Below are positions 1 through 11,898 of a DNA stretch of 64,000 bases, piece by piece. Location: NCBI GenBank assembly GCA_024509875.1, contig JAMPIV010008043.1, positions 162,001-226,000 on the forward strand, read 5' to 3'. The translations under genes were made by a program, and so were the position numbers. The notes beneath the pieces were generated by a model. That model had not been told where the DNA came from and searched no databases. It was given only the letters and a program-made list of their open reading frames with translations. Numbering within the stretch: the stretch's first letter is position 1; the number at the start of each line of letters is the position of its first letter. This DNA is from Oreohelix idahoensis. Taxonomy: Eukaryota; Mollusca; Gastropoda; Stylommatophora; Oreohelicidae.

Positions 1-1300
1 CGATGAGGAATGGCGTACTTGTACGTATGGTACAAGACTCCGCTAAATCCATTCATTCTCAAATTCTTGTGCCCAAAAATATGAGAGTTAAAATCTTACA
101 GCACGCTCATGATTCTCAGTGTGCTGGACATATGGGTTTTTCCCGTACTAAATCTAGAGTTCTTGCATCTTTCTTTTGGCCTGCTGTGAATAAGGACATA
201 CGAATCTATTGTCGATCTTGTAAAGTATGTCAAGAGGTTAAATCCAGAGGTCCACGCCATGCTGCACCTATTCAGGCTGCAGACATTCCCATTCGACCAT
301 TTCAAAAAAATGGCGATAGACATCATTGGTCCATTTAAGATAAAGTCTGCTAGAGGACACCAATTTATTTTGACGTGTGTGGATATGTGCACACGTTGGC
401 CAGAGGCTGTTCCTCTAAAGAGCATAACTACTGCTGATATTGCAGATGCACTTTGATTAATATTTTCTCGTCTGGGATTTCCAGCAGAAATGTTATCGGA
501 CCATGGTACCCAACTCGTATCGGATACCATGTCTCAAGTGATGTCAACTCTTAAGATACAAAGATCTCTGAGTAGTATTTATCATCCTATGTCCAATGGG
601 ATGGTAGAACGTCTAAATAGAACTCTGAAAAACCTACTAGGTAAGATAACTGAGAATCATCCTCAGGATTGGGACAGGGTTTTACCCGCGGCTCTCTTTG
701 CATATAGAGAGGTCGCCAACGAACATACAGGATTTTCTCCTTTTGAACTTGTCTTCGGCGCGAAACCGCGAGGTCCTATGTCCTTACTTCATGATCTCAT
801 AACTGCTGATAATATTGTCGATGACACAAAATCCTCTTACGAATATGTCATTGCATTTAGACATAAGATTATCGAAGCATGCAAATTGGCAACTGCTTCT
901 TCTGAATTTGCGAAACAGAAGGCAAGGCAATTTGCCAATAAGACCAGACGCTTGCGACAACTCTGTCCAGGTGACAAAGTATTGGTCCTGCTACCTTGTA
1001 GAGAAAACAGATTTCTTATTTCTTGGAAAGGTCCGTACGATATAATATCAAAAGTTTCCGATGTTGACTATGTCGTCGATATTGACGGGAAGCATAAAAC
1101 CTTCCACATCAACATGCTCACGGAATTCCATGAACGTCCGGATTATTTACAACCTGTTTTCCAGGCAACGGACGATTTTCCAGTCCAACATGGACATTAC
1201 TCATCACTGTCAGTAATACAGGATGAGGAAACGAGTTTCTCGGATGTAAATCTACCTTTTCCAATGATTCCGCTTCATTCTAATGAGTCATGGAAAGATG
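1..1300 (+). pseudogene. Element 1 integrase (Gmr1-type Ty3/gypsy), broken
   Basis: This is the integrase part of a gypsy-class polyprotein whose 5' end lies outside the window. A histidine/cysteine zinc-binding region (HAHDSQCAGH, then CRSCKVC) falls at about 90-235. The DDE core follows: the first Asp is at the broken junction near 312-325, the second in SDHGTQ near 496, and the Glu in NGMVERLNRTL near 595-630. A C-terminal GPY/F-like domain (SWKGPYDI) lies near 1020-1050. The frame is broken by an extra A in a seven-A run at 304-310 and by a TGA at about 454-456. The coding sequence runs straight on into reverse transcriptase, so integrase precedes RT. Closest relative in the window is element 2. 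It is not functional as read. Confidence 0.88.
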
Positions 1301-2092
1301 TTGCGATTTCTCCTGAATTATCTCCAGGAGAACAGAAACAAGTTTCTACTATGTTAGAACAATTTCAGGATGTCCTTACAGACATTCCTGGTCAAACTGA
1401 TGTCATTCAACATGACATTATTCTTACTGACCATAATCCTATAAGAGTCAGACCGTATCCTATCCCGATACATTTTCAGGCACAGGTAGAAAAAGAGTTG
1501 GATGAAATGATAGAGTTAAAAATAATTGAACCATCCACATCAGCATATTCTTCACCGATGGTTATCGTGCGAAAAAAGACAACAACATACGTCTTTGCGT
1601 TGATTATCGCAAATTGAACCAAGTGACGAAATTTGATGCTGAACCTATGCCGTTACTTGAAGAGCTACTTACCAGACTATCGAATTCTCATTTCTTTACT
1701 AAACTCGATTTGTCTAAGGGATATTGGCAAGTTCCACTATCCGAACACGCCAAACCGTTTACTGCTTTTTCGACGCCTAGGGGTCTATTCCAATGGAATT
1801 TCATGCCTTTCGGCCTAATGAACGCCCCTGCAACATTCGTACGCATGATGCGTCGAATCCTATCTCATCGCTCAGATGTCATTGCATATCTTGATGACAT
1901 CTGTCTTTTCAGTGATACTTGGGAAGATCACTTTAACGGGTTAAACGAACTATTCTTTATCTTACGCGAGCATAACCTAACAGCGAAACCAACTAAAGCT
2001 TGTATTGGTTTTAGCGAAATATCTTTCTTAGGTCACCGTGTTGGTCATGGGTTCCTAAAAACAGAAGACCATAATACAAGTAAGATACTTAA
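1301..2092 (+). pseudogene. Element 1 reverse transcriptase, 5' portion
   Basis: The RT domain begins after the integrase C-terminus and reads through typical gypsy motifs: VIVRKK near 1560, LDLSKGYWQVPL near 1705, MPFGLMNAPATF near 1803 and the catalytic YLDD at 1887-1898. A missing base in the A run at 1572-1577 shifts the frame between fingers and palm. The coding sequence stops at a TTAA (2089-2092) where a MITE is inserted, and RT homology resumes at 2742. Family knowledge: this enzyme copies element RNA in cytoplasmic particles. Two frame breaks and the insertion make this copy dead. Confidence 0.9.
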
Positions 2093-2737
2093 CTGATTCC
2101 GTACGTAAGATCTATTAAAAGACGCAATGGCCGACCGCTGTGACCGCAAGATCTTTTAAAAGACGCTGATTTTTTTCGTTGTTTCTTTCTATTCTGATAT
2201 TTTATACTGCCCGGAATTTATCTCGAACGGAAGTAAACACAAAACTGGGCAAATTTCAACAAGCTTCAACGTCTTTTATTTGCGTTTGAAGGAACTTTTT
2301 CACATTTATCTTCATCTTTAATCGTGTTTTGTCGTATCGCCATAATGGCCGAAAACACACAGGATATGTTACTAATATGTGAACAGTGAACAAACTGTGC
2401 GATCAACCATAACTTTCTTACTTTTTCTGTGTTTCTAAATGGATTACCTGCACAAAGAGAGCAGTGAAACTGTATTGTGATAACAATTTATGTTACAAGC
2501 CTTACGTAAGTCGAAAATTTTTGTTCAAAGTTATAACATAAACATAACATAAAATTAGCTAGAAAGGCATATGGATTTATATTGTTCATCCAATGTACTT
2601 TAATTTGATATATAATATGTTATACTTAACTCATGATTAGACACACATTGTCTGTAAACGTAAATTATGTATGTGTAAATTTTTGGGGCCTAAAAATAAT
2701 TCCGTCCAGAGCTGAAAATAATTACGTACTGAATCAG
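2093..2737. mobile_element. piggyBac-type MITE (TTAA target) inserted in element 1 RT
   Basis: A 645-bp non-coding insert is bounded by inverted termini. The left end starts CTGATTCCGTACGTAA and the right end is its reverse complement with one mismatch. It is flanked by TTAA on both sides (2089-2092 and 2738-2741). Removing the insert and one TTAA makes the RT codons contiguous, which confirms the boundaries. TTAA duplication is the signature of piggyBac transposases. There is no transposase frame, so it would have been moved in trans. Near the left end a short motif, AAGATCTNTTAAAAGACGC, occurs twice (about 2107 and 2150). Assignment to piggyBac rests only on TSD and size. Confidence 0.82.
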
Positions 2738-2741
2738 TTAA

Positions 2742-3348
2742 CATTTCTGTTCCTAAGACTAAAAAGCAAGTGCGAAGTCTCTTAGGTCTAATACAATTTT
2801 ATGGACGATTCATCCCGAATCTGTCCTCCATTATGTCACCTCTTTCTTCCTTGCTAAAGAAAAGGTCTCCTAATGTAGTCCATTGGACTCAAGAATGTCA
2901 ATCCTCTTTGGATAAGGTTAAAACTATGTTTTCTACTTCACCTATCCTAGTATTGCCTTCTAAGGATAAGACATTTATTCTTCGTAGTGACGCTTCATCC
3001 ACAGGGATTGGAGCGGCACTAATGCAAGAGTACTCTGGAACTCTGCATTCTGTGATGTATATTTCTCGAAAATTAAATGCCGCAGAGAAGAATTACTCGG
3101 TCCTAGACCGTGAATTATTGGCTATGGTTTGGTCAATCCTTAAACTTCAAAGATTTCTTCTTGGCACGCATTTCATTGTAGAAACTGACCAGAAAGCTCT
3201 TACGGCTATTCAGAGTAAAAATCTGAAGAGTGCGAGATCAACGCGATACGCGATTGCTCTGCAGCCGTTTCATTTTTCGGTGCGAGCTATCCGTGGGTCA
3301 GAAAATGTGATGGCAGATATTTTGTCTAGATGCCCACATGATTCATAA
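2742..3348 (+). pseudogene. Element 1 RT connection and RNase H
   Basis: This is the continuation of element 1 pol after the MITE. It has the RT thumb/connection segment (VRSLLGLIQFYGRFIPNLS near 2767) followed by RNase H with the first catalytic Asp in LRSDASSTGIG near 2980, the Glu in LDRELLA near 3105, the Asp in VETDQKALT near 3180 and the terminal Asp in VMADILSRCP near 3310. The domain is intact and ends at a stop at 3346-3348. No chromodomain or env frame follows. The next recognisable feature is the T/C-rich tract before the LTR. Confidence 0.88.
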
Positions 3349-3768
3349 CTGTTAAATTATATGCCTAACTTTGCTACATGGTTCCTATGTTGAAATGTGT
3401 ACACATATGGAATATATCATATATTGATTGTAACACTACTTAGCGGTTCATTGATGTTTATTCACCGCTAGTCTTTCAATGTTTTTTCGTCTTTGATGAT
3501 CATGATGTTAAGGTATCTAAGATGAAATTTATGTATAAACTGAGGTAGAAAGTGTGGCATTGCCAGTATTGTAGTATGCGTTGGTGACACCTCTCTGGAA
3601 ATATTTATACTTAGAGAAATACTTTCTCTAAGTTCATGAAATATATTCTCAATGCTTATCATCTGCGCATTGTTATTGGTGCGTTGTGAGCCTATTGTAT
3701 GTTGCTCCTAGATGTATTTCAAAAAAAAGAAAATGTACCATTTTTTTTCCCCGAGGGGTGTGGTAATC
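3349..3768 (+). other. Element 1 3' untranslated region and pre-LTR tract
   Basis: There is no coding sequence here. The segment ends in an A-rich then T/C/G-rich tract (about 3720-3768, containing TTTTTTTTCCCCGAGGGG) directly before the LTR start. Element 2 has a closely similar tract before its 3' LTR (27240-27269), so the tract is probably part of the plus-strand priming region of this lineage. That role is inferred from position only. Confidence 0.55.
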
Positions 3769-5241
3769 TGTTGCGTGCATATTTTGACGCACATATTACA
3801 AAAATACGATATGGCTATTTAATATGGAAAATATATATTTGCATTCATTTGTGTATGAAAATGCTTCCTCTGGTAAAGCTAGATAATTCATGATTGATTT
3901 ACACTTTTGATTATATGAGTGATCTTTCTTGATACTGATTCGGCGCATGGATATTGTATTCATGTCCGTTCTTATTTGTTCGGGCCAGAAAATAGATTAA
4001 TTTTGCTTGTTATGTTTATGGCCTGAATTCATGTGTACTACTTGTCTAGTGAAAGTAGATTCAGTCGTATATTGTATACCTTTGTATGTTCAGGTCGGAC
4101 TATATTCTTTCTGCCTGAATCTAGCGCAGGTTTTCGTAGTCCTACTGGGTTGTGAAGAGTTCCGATAATGTCGCCAAGAAATGGCTGAGTGCTTTTTCCA
4201 GGGCTGGCACTGTTTAAGATTTAACAGTGATTCATAGATGTTTTTCTAGGAGAAGTTTATGTCTCTGCAAGAGTCTATTTGTCAGAGATCCTCCTCATAT
4301 GTGTGATTCGGACTCCAGTTATGCCAGACCCTATTTTTTGATGATCTCGAGTCGATTAGACCTCGATGGAACATTGTGCTTCGTATCGCTAGGGTCGTGT
4401 TTTGTATCGACGAAGATGACAGGCTTTCCTACAGCAGTTATGTCTACGTGAATTAACTTGATTACTGTAGAGCTGTATGGAAAACTTTATGAAATTATTT
4501 ATATGCACATTATAAATTAACTTTGGCTTATATCTACCTTCCTACGAGTGAGTGAGCGACAACTCAGGAAGGCGGCCATGTTATATTCCTGTCATCATAT
4601 TTTTGATCGCTGTCAAGAGAACAGATTATGTATCCTACTATCGGGCAGTGGTATCGAGATCTTGTTATGAGGTGAAAACCCACTATCGTGGTTTATGATT
4701 ATTATACAAACATTGGACATATTTCAGCTTAAGAACTTAGCCATGAAATGAAAGTTCGACCAATGACTTTTGTATGTTTACCGATCCTCATTGTCGCGTT
4801 CAGTCAGTAGAGGATACGGCGATTAGTTACCAGAACAGTGAATGCTACCTTGGGTTGAATGATATTTCACTACTACATGAATGTATCATCCACGATTAAA
4901 ATAACCAATGAATGTATGTCAACATGTGTCCATGACTGTATCCGTGCTGTCCAGTTTGCGTGCCTTCATTAAACTATTGAAATGTCAGAGGCAGTTCAAG
5001 TCGTCATTGCATTACATGAGAGTGTGTGAGAGTTCTTATCAAGTAGTCTGTTACATCGAACTACTACACCATTCGCGTTACTTGACACTCCCACTCAATG
5101 TTTACATAACAGGTTCATTCGATGATGCAGAGGTAACTGAAGAAGACTTTCTGCAGTAATGATCAGTGCATGACCCAATACACAACAACACGTATATTCT
5201 ACAGTAGTGACAAGACATAGAATCCTCCTTGACACTCTACA
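3769..5241 (+). repeat. Element 1 3' LTR
   Basis: Boundaries come from comparison with the antisense copy at 20050-21566. Homology runs over the whole stretch, with matching blocks such as TGTTGCGTGCATATTTTGAC at the start, TCGTGGTTT near 4690, ACCGATC near 4780 and the CAACAACAC block near 5183-5191. It starts TG and the most likely end is ACA at about 5241, close to 1.47 kb. The right end is uncertain by some tens of bases because similarity fades. ORFs inside it have no counterpart in the other copy and are ignored. The 5' LTR lies before the window. Confidence 0.75.
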
Positions 5242-5286
5242 CTCCCGCTATTTCTTTCTGAGCAGCTTGATATCTCCCAGCAACTG

Positions 5287-6267
5287 TTAAATCTCCCCCA
5301 ATCTCTCTGCACCTTGTTCCATAAGAAATTTTCTCATGTCTGGAGGCATAGACTCTCTCACTTGTTCCATCATGACCATTTCTTTTAGGTCTTGACACTT
5401 TCCAAGAGTAGTCCACTTCTCCAAGTAGGTTTCTAATCTTGCAGAGAATTGGTGGTAAGTTTCTCCAGAAAGTAGCTTGGCAGTTCTAAATTTCTTCCTA
5501 CAAAATTCTGAATTCTTTTCATAGCGAACCCTCAATGCCTGTTTCAAGATTTCAAAATCTTCTTGTTCCTCTCTCCCAAGTTTTGTGAAAACTTCATTAG
5601 AAGCTCCTCTCAGCCCTTGTGATAACTTAAGGCTCCATTTATCTTTCTCCAGGACATAGTTAGTAGCTAATCTCTCGTACCTACTGATATAAGACTCAAT
5701 GTCATCTTCTTTCTCCACAAATAGATCCAAATGAAAGTTCATGGCACCATTAGAGGCACCTTGACTTGCACTAATGTCAGAGGTAGTTGGGCTACTTCCA
5801 TTTCCTGTAACATGTCCTTGAAGTTCAAGAACTTTCAGTCTCAACTCATGTTCCCTTTGTAACCTCTTTTCCTCAGCCTCCATTTGTAATCTCTTTTCCT
5901 CAGCCTCCCTTTCAGCAACCTATCTTCTTTCCTCAGTCTCTAGTTTTAATTTCTTAGTTTCCCTATCAGCTTCTATCTGTTTAGCCTCCTTATCAGCCTC
6001 TAATTGTAATTTCTTAGCTTCCCTATCAGCTTCTATCGGTTTAGCCTCCCTATCAGCCTCTATTTGTAATTTCGTAGCTTCCCTATCAGCTTCTATTTGT
6101 AATCTTCTTTCAGTTTCCACTTTCTTATCTTCTCTTTCTATATATTTGTCACATTCAGTAGTGACATATTGAATAAGAGCTTCCCCACTTAATCCAAAAC
6201 CTTTTGCCGCCTGCACTGTAGCAGACCTAAACTTTGCCAAGTCTGCCACATTAATAGTTGCAGACAT
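5287..6267 (-). pseudogene. Element 5 gag remnant, one internal stop
   Basis: This is a gag-like protein of about 327 codons starting at 6267 and ending at 5287, interrupted by a single in-frame TAG at 5920-5922. It has an N-terminal region of about 50 residues, then a highly charged helical stretch built from repeats of IEADREAKK-like units (DNA tandem repeat at about 5935-6110), then a capsid-like region (YISRYERLATNYVLEKDKW near 5700, then WSLKLSQGLRG). The capsid part resembles the gag of element 4 (FLEKFERMATLYGLESSRW). Such gags pack element RNA. The pol expected at lower coordinates is absent because element 1's LTR abuts it, suggesting element 1 landed in or beside this gag. Confidence 0.72.
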
Positions 6268-8724
6268 TCAATCACTACTATCAACAGACCAAACACATGC
6301 TTAATTAATACAAGGCTAATTAATATAAGTCCACTGTCAGCTTATCCAGTCACCAAAATTTTGTTTTGTACTCAATGGTACTTCAATTTGCTTTATTTAG
6401 CTTACGGTTTATTCTAACTTTTAATTTATTTTTAATTTTTACTCCTACTGCTAACTCAGAGGATGTAAGTAACTATTAAAATACTGAATGTCTCAAAGAC
6501 AAGACCCCAGGGTAGTAGTTGAAATCCCGGACTGAGAAAACAGAAGTCGCGAGAGGTTTAAAATGTTATAAAGAATATGATATCCTGGACATAAAGGTGT
6601 ATCAGATGATACCAGGATAGTGCCAAATAAGAGTCTGGTCTTATCAGTAATACCCCCTTCTCTGAAGACAGTAAGGGTGTATAGACACAAAGGTAGGGTC
6701 AAGCTATGTAAGTTCCCAGAGAAGATGGTGATGTAGTACTGAGAGTCCCTAACTGCTACCTCTCCTGATCCGCCTCTGTGATTATGGTATTTAATATGTT
6801 TCTGACTCTGCTAAGGGTAATTTATATAATTATATATTCACCAACAAGAACTGTAAATCAACTTAAAGAATCCAAGAAAGTCTTCTGGTGAATATTTACA
6901 ATTTAATTAAACAGTTTCTCTTTTCTGTTTGAAAAGTGTTAAACTCAAATATTTTACAACATTAAATAAATAATAATAGTTAACAAATGTTTTTCTCTTG
7001 GGTCAAAATGTCTATCATCTTGTAGACAACTTTCGCTTGCTTGATCATTCCTTTGTAGAATTGTTTATTATTATTGCTGTAAGTTTATAGAAACACTATA
7101 CTAGTTTGGTCATCACAAACTGGATGATGTTATGTCTTTATTGAGTCTGGATAAGCTGCACAGTTACCTTAAGCAACTTATATTCGTCACTGCAGATGGC
7201 TCCCTTATATGCTGGATATACAATTCATATGAACTCGTTCCAGTAGCTACAACGTGATGACGGGCCTGCTATCACCAACTGGCACTGCATACGTTGCAAC
7301 TTTTGTAAGAACAGCCTCTTGTGATTTGGAGACTTTTGGTAAAGGATTAAACCTGCAATAAATTCAAACGCAATCCCTGTATTTTTCTATCCATACCCCT
7401 CTTATGACACAGATGGGGACGATAGACAGTTTTAGATAAGCGTGCTTAGCAAATGCACCAGGTATAGTATAGTTACCAACAATCATTTTAATTCAAAGTG
7501 ATCACAATTTACTTCTATCTTCTTAATTATAAGTATTTTCCCATGATTCGCCTCCATACAATAATTTGGTTGTGAGTAAAACTATTAAATAATATGTCAA
7601 ACGATACTGTGAATCAATCCCTTTCATCCTTCTTTATGTTCCTGATAGGTGTCTCATTCTATTCAAGAAATACTTCTTTAAATACCTTTCCCAACTTACA
7701 GACACAATTAGCCATCTTTCTCAATATATTAAATATTTCCGAAGGCGGGCTTTGCCTCTAGAAATACACATGAGCCTGTAAGTTTCATCAGAAGACACAG
7801 TCCATTCCCAACACATCTTATACACATCGTATCGCACAGTTGAATTAATCAATATAATTACACACAATTATATACATTTATATGTATAAATAGATTCGTT
7901 CTTACCCTCAGGTACACACACAGACTTGCCCTCAATGGTTGAATAAGGTCTGCTAACAAGTGCAGAAAGGCAAACGCTGGCATTAATATATGCTCTGCTT
8001 TCCCCGCTCTCTGTGTATTTTCAAATCATGACTGACCGGAGTTTGTTTCGCAAGTCTATTTATAGTCTGACCTCGGCCGTAAGAGGTGGAATCCCCATAA
8101 GAATGCAATAACTATCCTAAAATGTGGGTACCGTTTGCCTTTTGTACAATGTAAGAAAACTACTTTTTAATTTATCTCCGTTATTCCTGATGCGATTTTA
8201 GTCAATTAAAGTTTACCTTATACTTCGAATTAGGCTTTACATATCTATATAATAATCTTTTAGGTTACTATTTGCATTTTCTGTTTAGCATAGTTTAAAC
8301 AGCTAAACTTAGGCCAACCTGAAGCTTCGATTGCATTTAACCTAAGATTTCTCCCGTCCTATAATATTATTAGTAAAAGTATTACTACTTACGGGTAGAG
8401 TAACATCCCTAATATTGTTTTGATAACCTCTGCCAAGTGGTACTTCCAAGTGGTAAGTGTGTAGCAAAATTCCGAAGTTAATCATGTTACACAAAATAGG
8501 GTCTAGCCATCTTTATTCTCCCAGCAGTTGTAAACACGGGACCACAAAAGCGTTTTCATTGGTCAATGTATTTTATCTGTCTTTCAATGTAGGACCAGAG
8601 TTATTAGAATTCGTGATGTGAAACAGACGTCATTTCACGATAGTAACCTAAAATGCCAAGAGCGTCCCACAATAATATTGGAAGTAATACAAAAGAGCAA
8701 ATATGAGAGAAAAGAGATGTATAT
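6268..8724. other. Probable 5' leader/LTR of element 5 and unassigned DNA
   Basis: AT-rich non-coding DNA. On the minus strand, the region just upstream of the gag start has an ACA-ending boundary at about 6362 followed by AATTTTGGTGACTGG, which could be an LTR end plus primer-binding site. The far LTR end cannot be placed without a second copy. No ORF here looks like a protein. The remainder, up to about 8724, holds nothing I can identify. Confidence 0.3.
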
Positions 8725-8866
8725 GTAATCTCACTGAATCCAGCTAATGCATATGGATCAATCCCACACCAACTGTTGTGGCAAGCCTTTGAAATATACC
8801 ATTTGCCACAAGAAATTGCATCCTTGCTGAAGCTGTATTTTACAGAGTTCGTTATTTTGAGCGTTT
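8725..8866 (+). pseudogene. Relic non-LTR reverse transcriptase, left part
   Basis: The plus strand reads NPANAYGSIPHQLLWQAFE and then IYHLPQEIASLLKLYF before breaking up. The NAYGSIPH block matches RT motif A of a LINE-type group that is different from the RTE inserted next to it. Similarity continues on the other side of the RTE insertion (11899 onward). It is short, with no start or intact frame, so it is a fossil. Clade assignment needs a database search. Confidence 0.55.
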
Positions 8867-8883
8867 GTAGTCAGGTTTTCAAC
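8867..8883. repeat. 17-bp target-site duplication, left copy
   Basis: GTAGTCAGGTTTTCAAC occurs here and identically at 11882-11898, exactly flanking the LINE at 8884-11881. This is the expected product of target-primed reverse transcription. Confidence 0.93.
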
Positions 8884-11881
8884 TGCGCCAATGCCGGTCC
8901 CAAGCCCGGATGAAAAAGGAGGAGGGCGGCCTGCATGGAGGCCGTAAGGAGGCAGCCCCTCCACCATGCAAAGGCACAACAGGCCAATCACCTGTTTGCT
9001 TTAAACCACGATTACGAGTAACAAAAGAGAGAAAACCGGACTGATTCTAAAGGCGACGAACTGGAACGGACTACGGACTACGACTTATGGAACATGGAAC
9101 ACAAGAAGTATAAATGGGAAGGAAGAGGAGCTGGTGGAAGAGATGAGGAAAGCAAAACTAGAAATCCTGGCTATTACGGAAACAAAGAAAAAAGGACAAG
9201 GAGTCATGGATCTCAATGGCAACACGATGCTCTACAGTGGTGTACCCATATCTGAAAGAGCTAAAGGGGGCGTGGGTTGCATTGTGGCCCAAAATCAAAA
9301 AGATAGTTATCATGCTCGGAGATTTTAATGCCAGAGTTGGAAATGACCATGCTAGATGGAGTGGAGTTATCGGAAGATATGGAGAAGATACTCTCAATGA
9401 CAATGGAAAGCGACTCCTTAGATTCTGCAGTGAGCAGAATCTGATCATTACAAACACAAAGTTCCCCCATAAGCGCATACATGCATACACTAGATGTGAA
9501 CCAACAAAGAATGAGAAGTCAGTGATCGACTATGCCATTGTTCGGAGAAGCTCATTCAAATATGTCCGAGATGCAAGAGTCTGGAGGGGGCCAGAGATTG
9601 GAAGTGATCACTACCTGCTAACAATCAAACGAACAACTGAAAGAGTTGCTCAGCCTAGGAACTGCTCAACATCCCGCAAGAAACCAAGTAAACGAGCAGG
9701 AGAAATGAGCATTATGACCTACAAGCTGAGAGAGCCAGAAATTAAGACCAGATATCAGGGGCTTATTGCTGCAGCGGTGAGCAACACAGAAGAACAACCT
9801 GATGACTTGGAAACCCTCTGGATTAAATTCAAGGATATCATAAAGACAGCTGCTGCAGAAGCATGTGGTGAAGTCCGACTTGGGAACCAGAGAAAGAGGA
9901 CACCTTGGTGGACAGAGGAAGTCAAAGAGAAAATAAGAGAGAAGAAAATGGCATGGAAACAATACTTAGGAGCTAAAAACACAACAGGACAAATGGAAAA
10001 ATATAGAGAATATGTGACACTCAGAACAGAAGTAAAGAACAAAGTGCTAGCAGCAAAACAGAAGTCCTGGGAAGAATTTGGAGAAAAGCTAGAAAAAGAT
10101 GCACAAGAAAACCAGAAATTGTTCTATAGGACCCTAAAGAACATGAGGAAGAAAAAACAATGCCCTCTCAAATTTATAAAGGACAAGCAAGGCAAATTGC
10201 TTACTGCCCCGAAGGAAGTAATGGAAAGATGGAAAGAATATTTCTCAGAACTCCTTGATGGTGAGCAAGGTCAAACATCAGAAATGATAACCACTAGCAC
10301 AGAAGAGGAAACCAATGGTGATGAAGATGACATAAAGATGGAAGAACTGAAGGCAGCACTGGAGAAAATCAAGATGGGCAAAGCAGCAGGGCATGATGGT
10401 ATAACACCAGAAATGGTTAAGTACATGGGAGCATCAGGCGACCTGTTACTCCTAAGGGTCCTACAGGCAGCATGGTGCAACAAGACCATACCAAAGGATT
10501 GGGAGATCGCCATCATAACACCAATTTTTAAAAAGGGTGACAATCGACAGTGTGGAAACCATAGAGGCATATCCCTTCTCAGTGTCCCTGGAAAAATCTA
10601 CTCTAGAATCCTAGAGCAGAGACTCCGACGCCTAGCTGAGCCACAATTGGATGAGGTCTAGTGCGGATTCCGAGCAAACCGAAGTACTCAAGACCTAATC
10701 TTCACACTCAGACAGCTGAGTGAAAAGGCCCTTGAGTATAAGAGAGAGATCCATCTTTGTTTCATAGATCTGGAAAAGGCGTTTGACAGGGTCCCTTGGA
10801 GCAAACTTTGGGACTGTTTGGCAAGGAAGAATATTCCAGCACCTCTGATTCATGCTATACAGAGCTTCTACAAGTCTTGCAGAAATTATGTGAGGACAGC
10901 AAACCATAAGTCAGAAGAGTTCAGGACCACCACTGGTGTAAGACAAGGTGATATCCTATCACCTTACCTCTTCATACTCCTTATGGACGATGTCATCAAG
11001 GCATGTAAGGAGAGAGCAAGAAAGTATTCGGTGGGGTACTGGAAGATGAGACAGGTCTATATTTCAGAGCTGGCATTTGCTGATGATGTTGCCCTGATTG
11101 CTAATCAGAGGCACATCTCCAATCCAACCTGCAAGTCTGGAAGGAAGAGCTGGAGAAGAGAGGGATGGTCATAAGCAGCTCTAAAACAAAATCCATGGTG
11201 ATATCACGAGAAGAAAGAAGACATCGGATTAAGCTGGGAGAACAGGTCCTGGAGCAGGTCGACCACTTTAAATACCTCGGAGCTATTATAGACCGAAAGG
11301 GAGGCATCAAAGAAGAGTTGGCCACTCGAAAAGCAGCAGCTGGGAGACTTTTTCAGGCCATAAATCGAGGATTCCTCAGCAAGAGAGAGGTTGGTAAGAA
11401 AACGAAGATGGCTGTATACCGCTCCACCTATGTCCCAGTCTTGACATATGGATGCGAGTCATGGGCAATGACTACAACCCATAAAAGCCAGATCCAAACC
11501 TCAGAAATGAGGTATCTGAGGAAGGTGGTTGAAGTAACAAGAAGAGACATGGTACGCAACCAGACGATACGTCAAGGCCTAAAATGCCACCCCCTACAGA
11601 CCCAAATAGAACAGTCCCAACTAAGATGGTTTGGCCATGTCTGCAGAATGGGAGAAGATCGGCTACCACGACAAGCATGGGAAACAAAGAGCCAAGGATC
11701 CAGACCCTGAGGACGACCCAGAGTCCGCTGGGAGGACAACATTAGACAATCTTTGAAGGACCGAGGACTAGAATGGAACCAGGCCAGGAGGAAGACAGCC
11801 GATAGAATCGTCTGGCGCTCTCTCTTCCAAACCTCTACACCTCACGGTAGAAGGGGAACGACTAAGTAAGTAAGTAAGTAA
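8884..11881 (+). mobile_element. RTE-type LINE, full-span insertion with internal deletion
   Basis: This is a non-LTR element with a GC-rich 5' UTR (8884-9060), an apurinic-like endonuclease, RT and a 3' tail of TAAG repeats (11865-11881), bounded by a perfect 17-bp duplication. Endonuclease motifs [10 protein letters not shown] (near 9175) and GDFNARVGN (near 9320) are visible but the stretch between them is much too short, so part of the endonuclease is deleted and the frame shifts near 9270-9330. RT follows: FIDLEKAFDRVPW near 10765, GVRQGDILSPYLF near 10940 and FADD at 11076-11087. Defects: TAG at 10659-10661, a frameshift near 11100 and TGA at 11708. The C-terminal region (LRWFGHVCRMGEDR near 11620) is shared with the copy at 57304. 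Probably a recent insertion of an already defective or later-damaged copy. Confidence 0.9.
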
Positions 11882-11898
11882 GTAGTCAGGTTTTCAAC
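11882..11898. repeat. 17-bp target-site duplication, right copy
   Basis: Identical to 8867-8883. It directly follows the TAAG-repeat tail of the LINE. Confidence 0.93.

Noticed and set aside
9666..10042. Minus-strand ORFs across the RTE RT (also 9158-9490 and 10271-10570)
   Set aside because: Antisense shadows of the RT coding strand with atypical composition.
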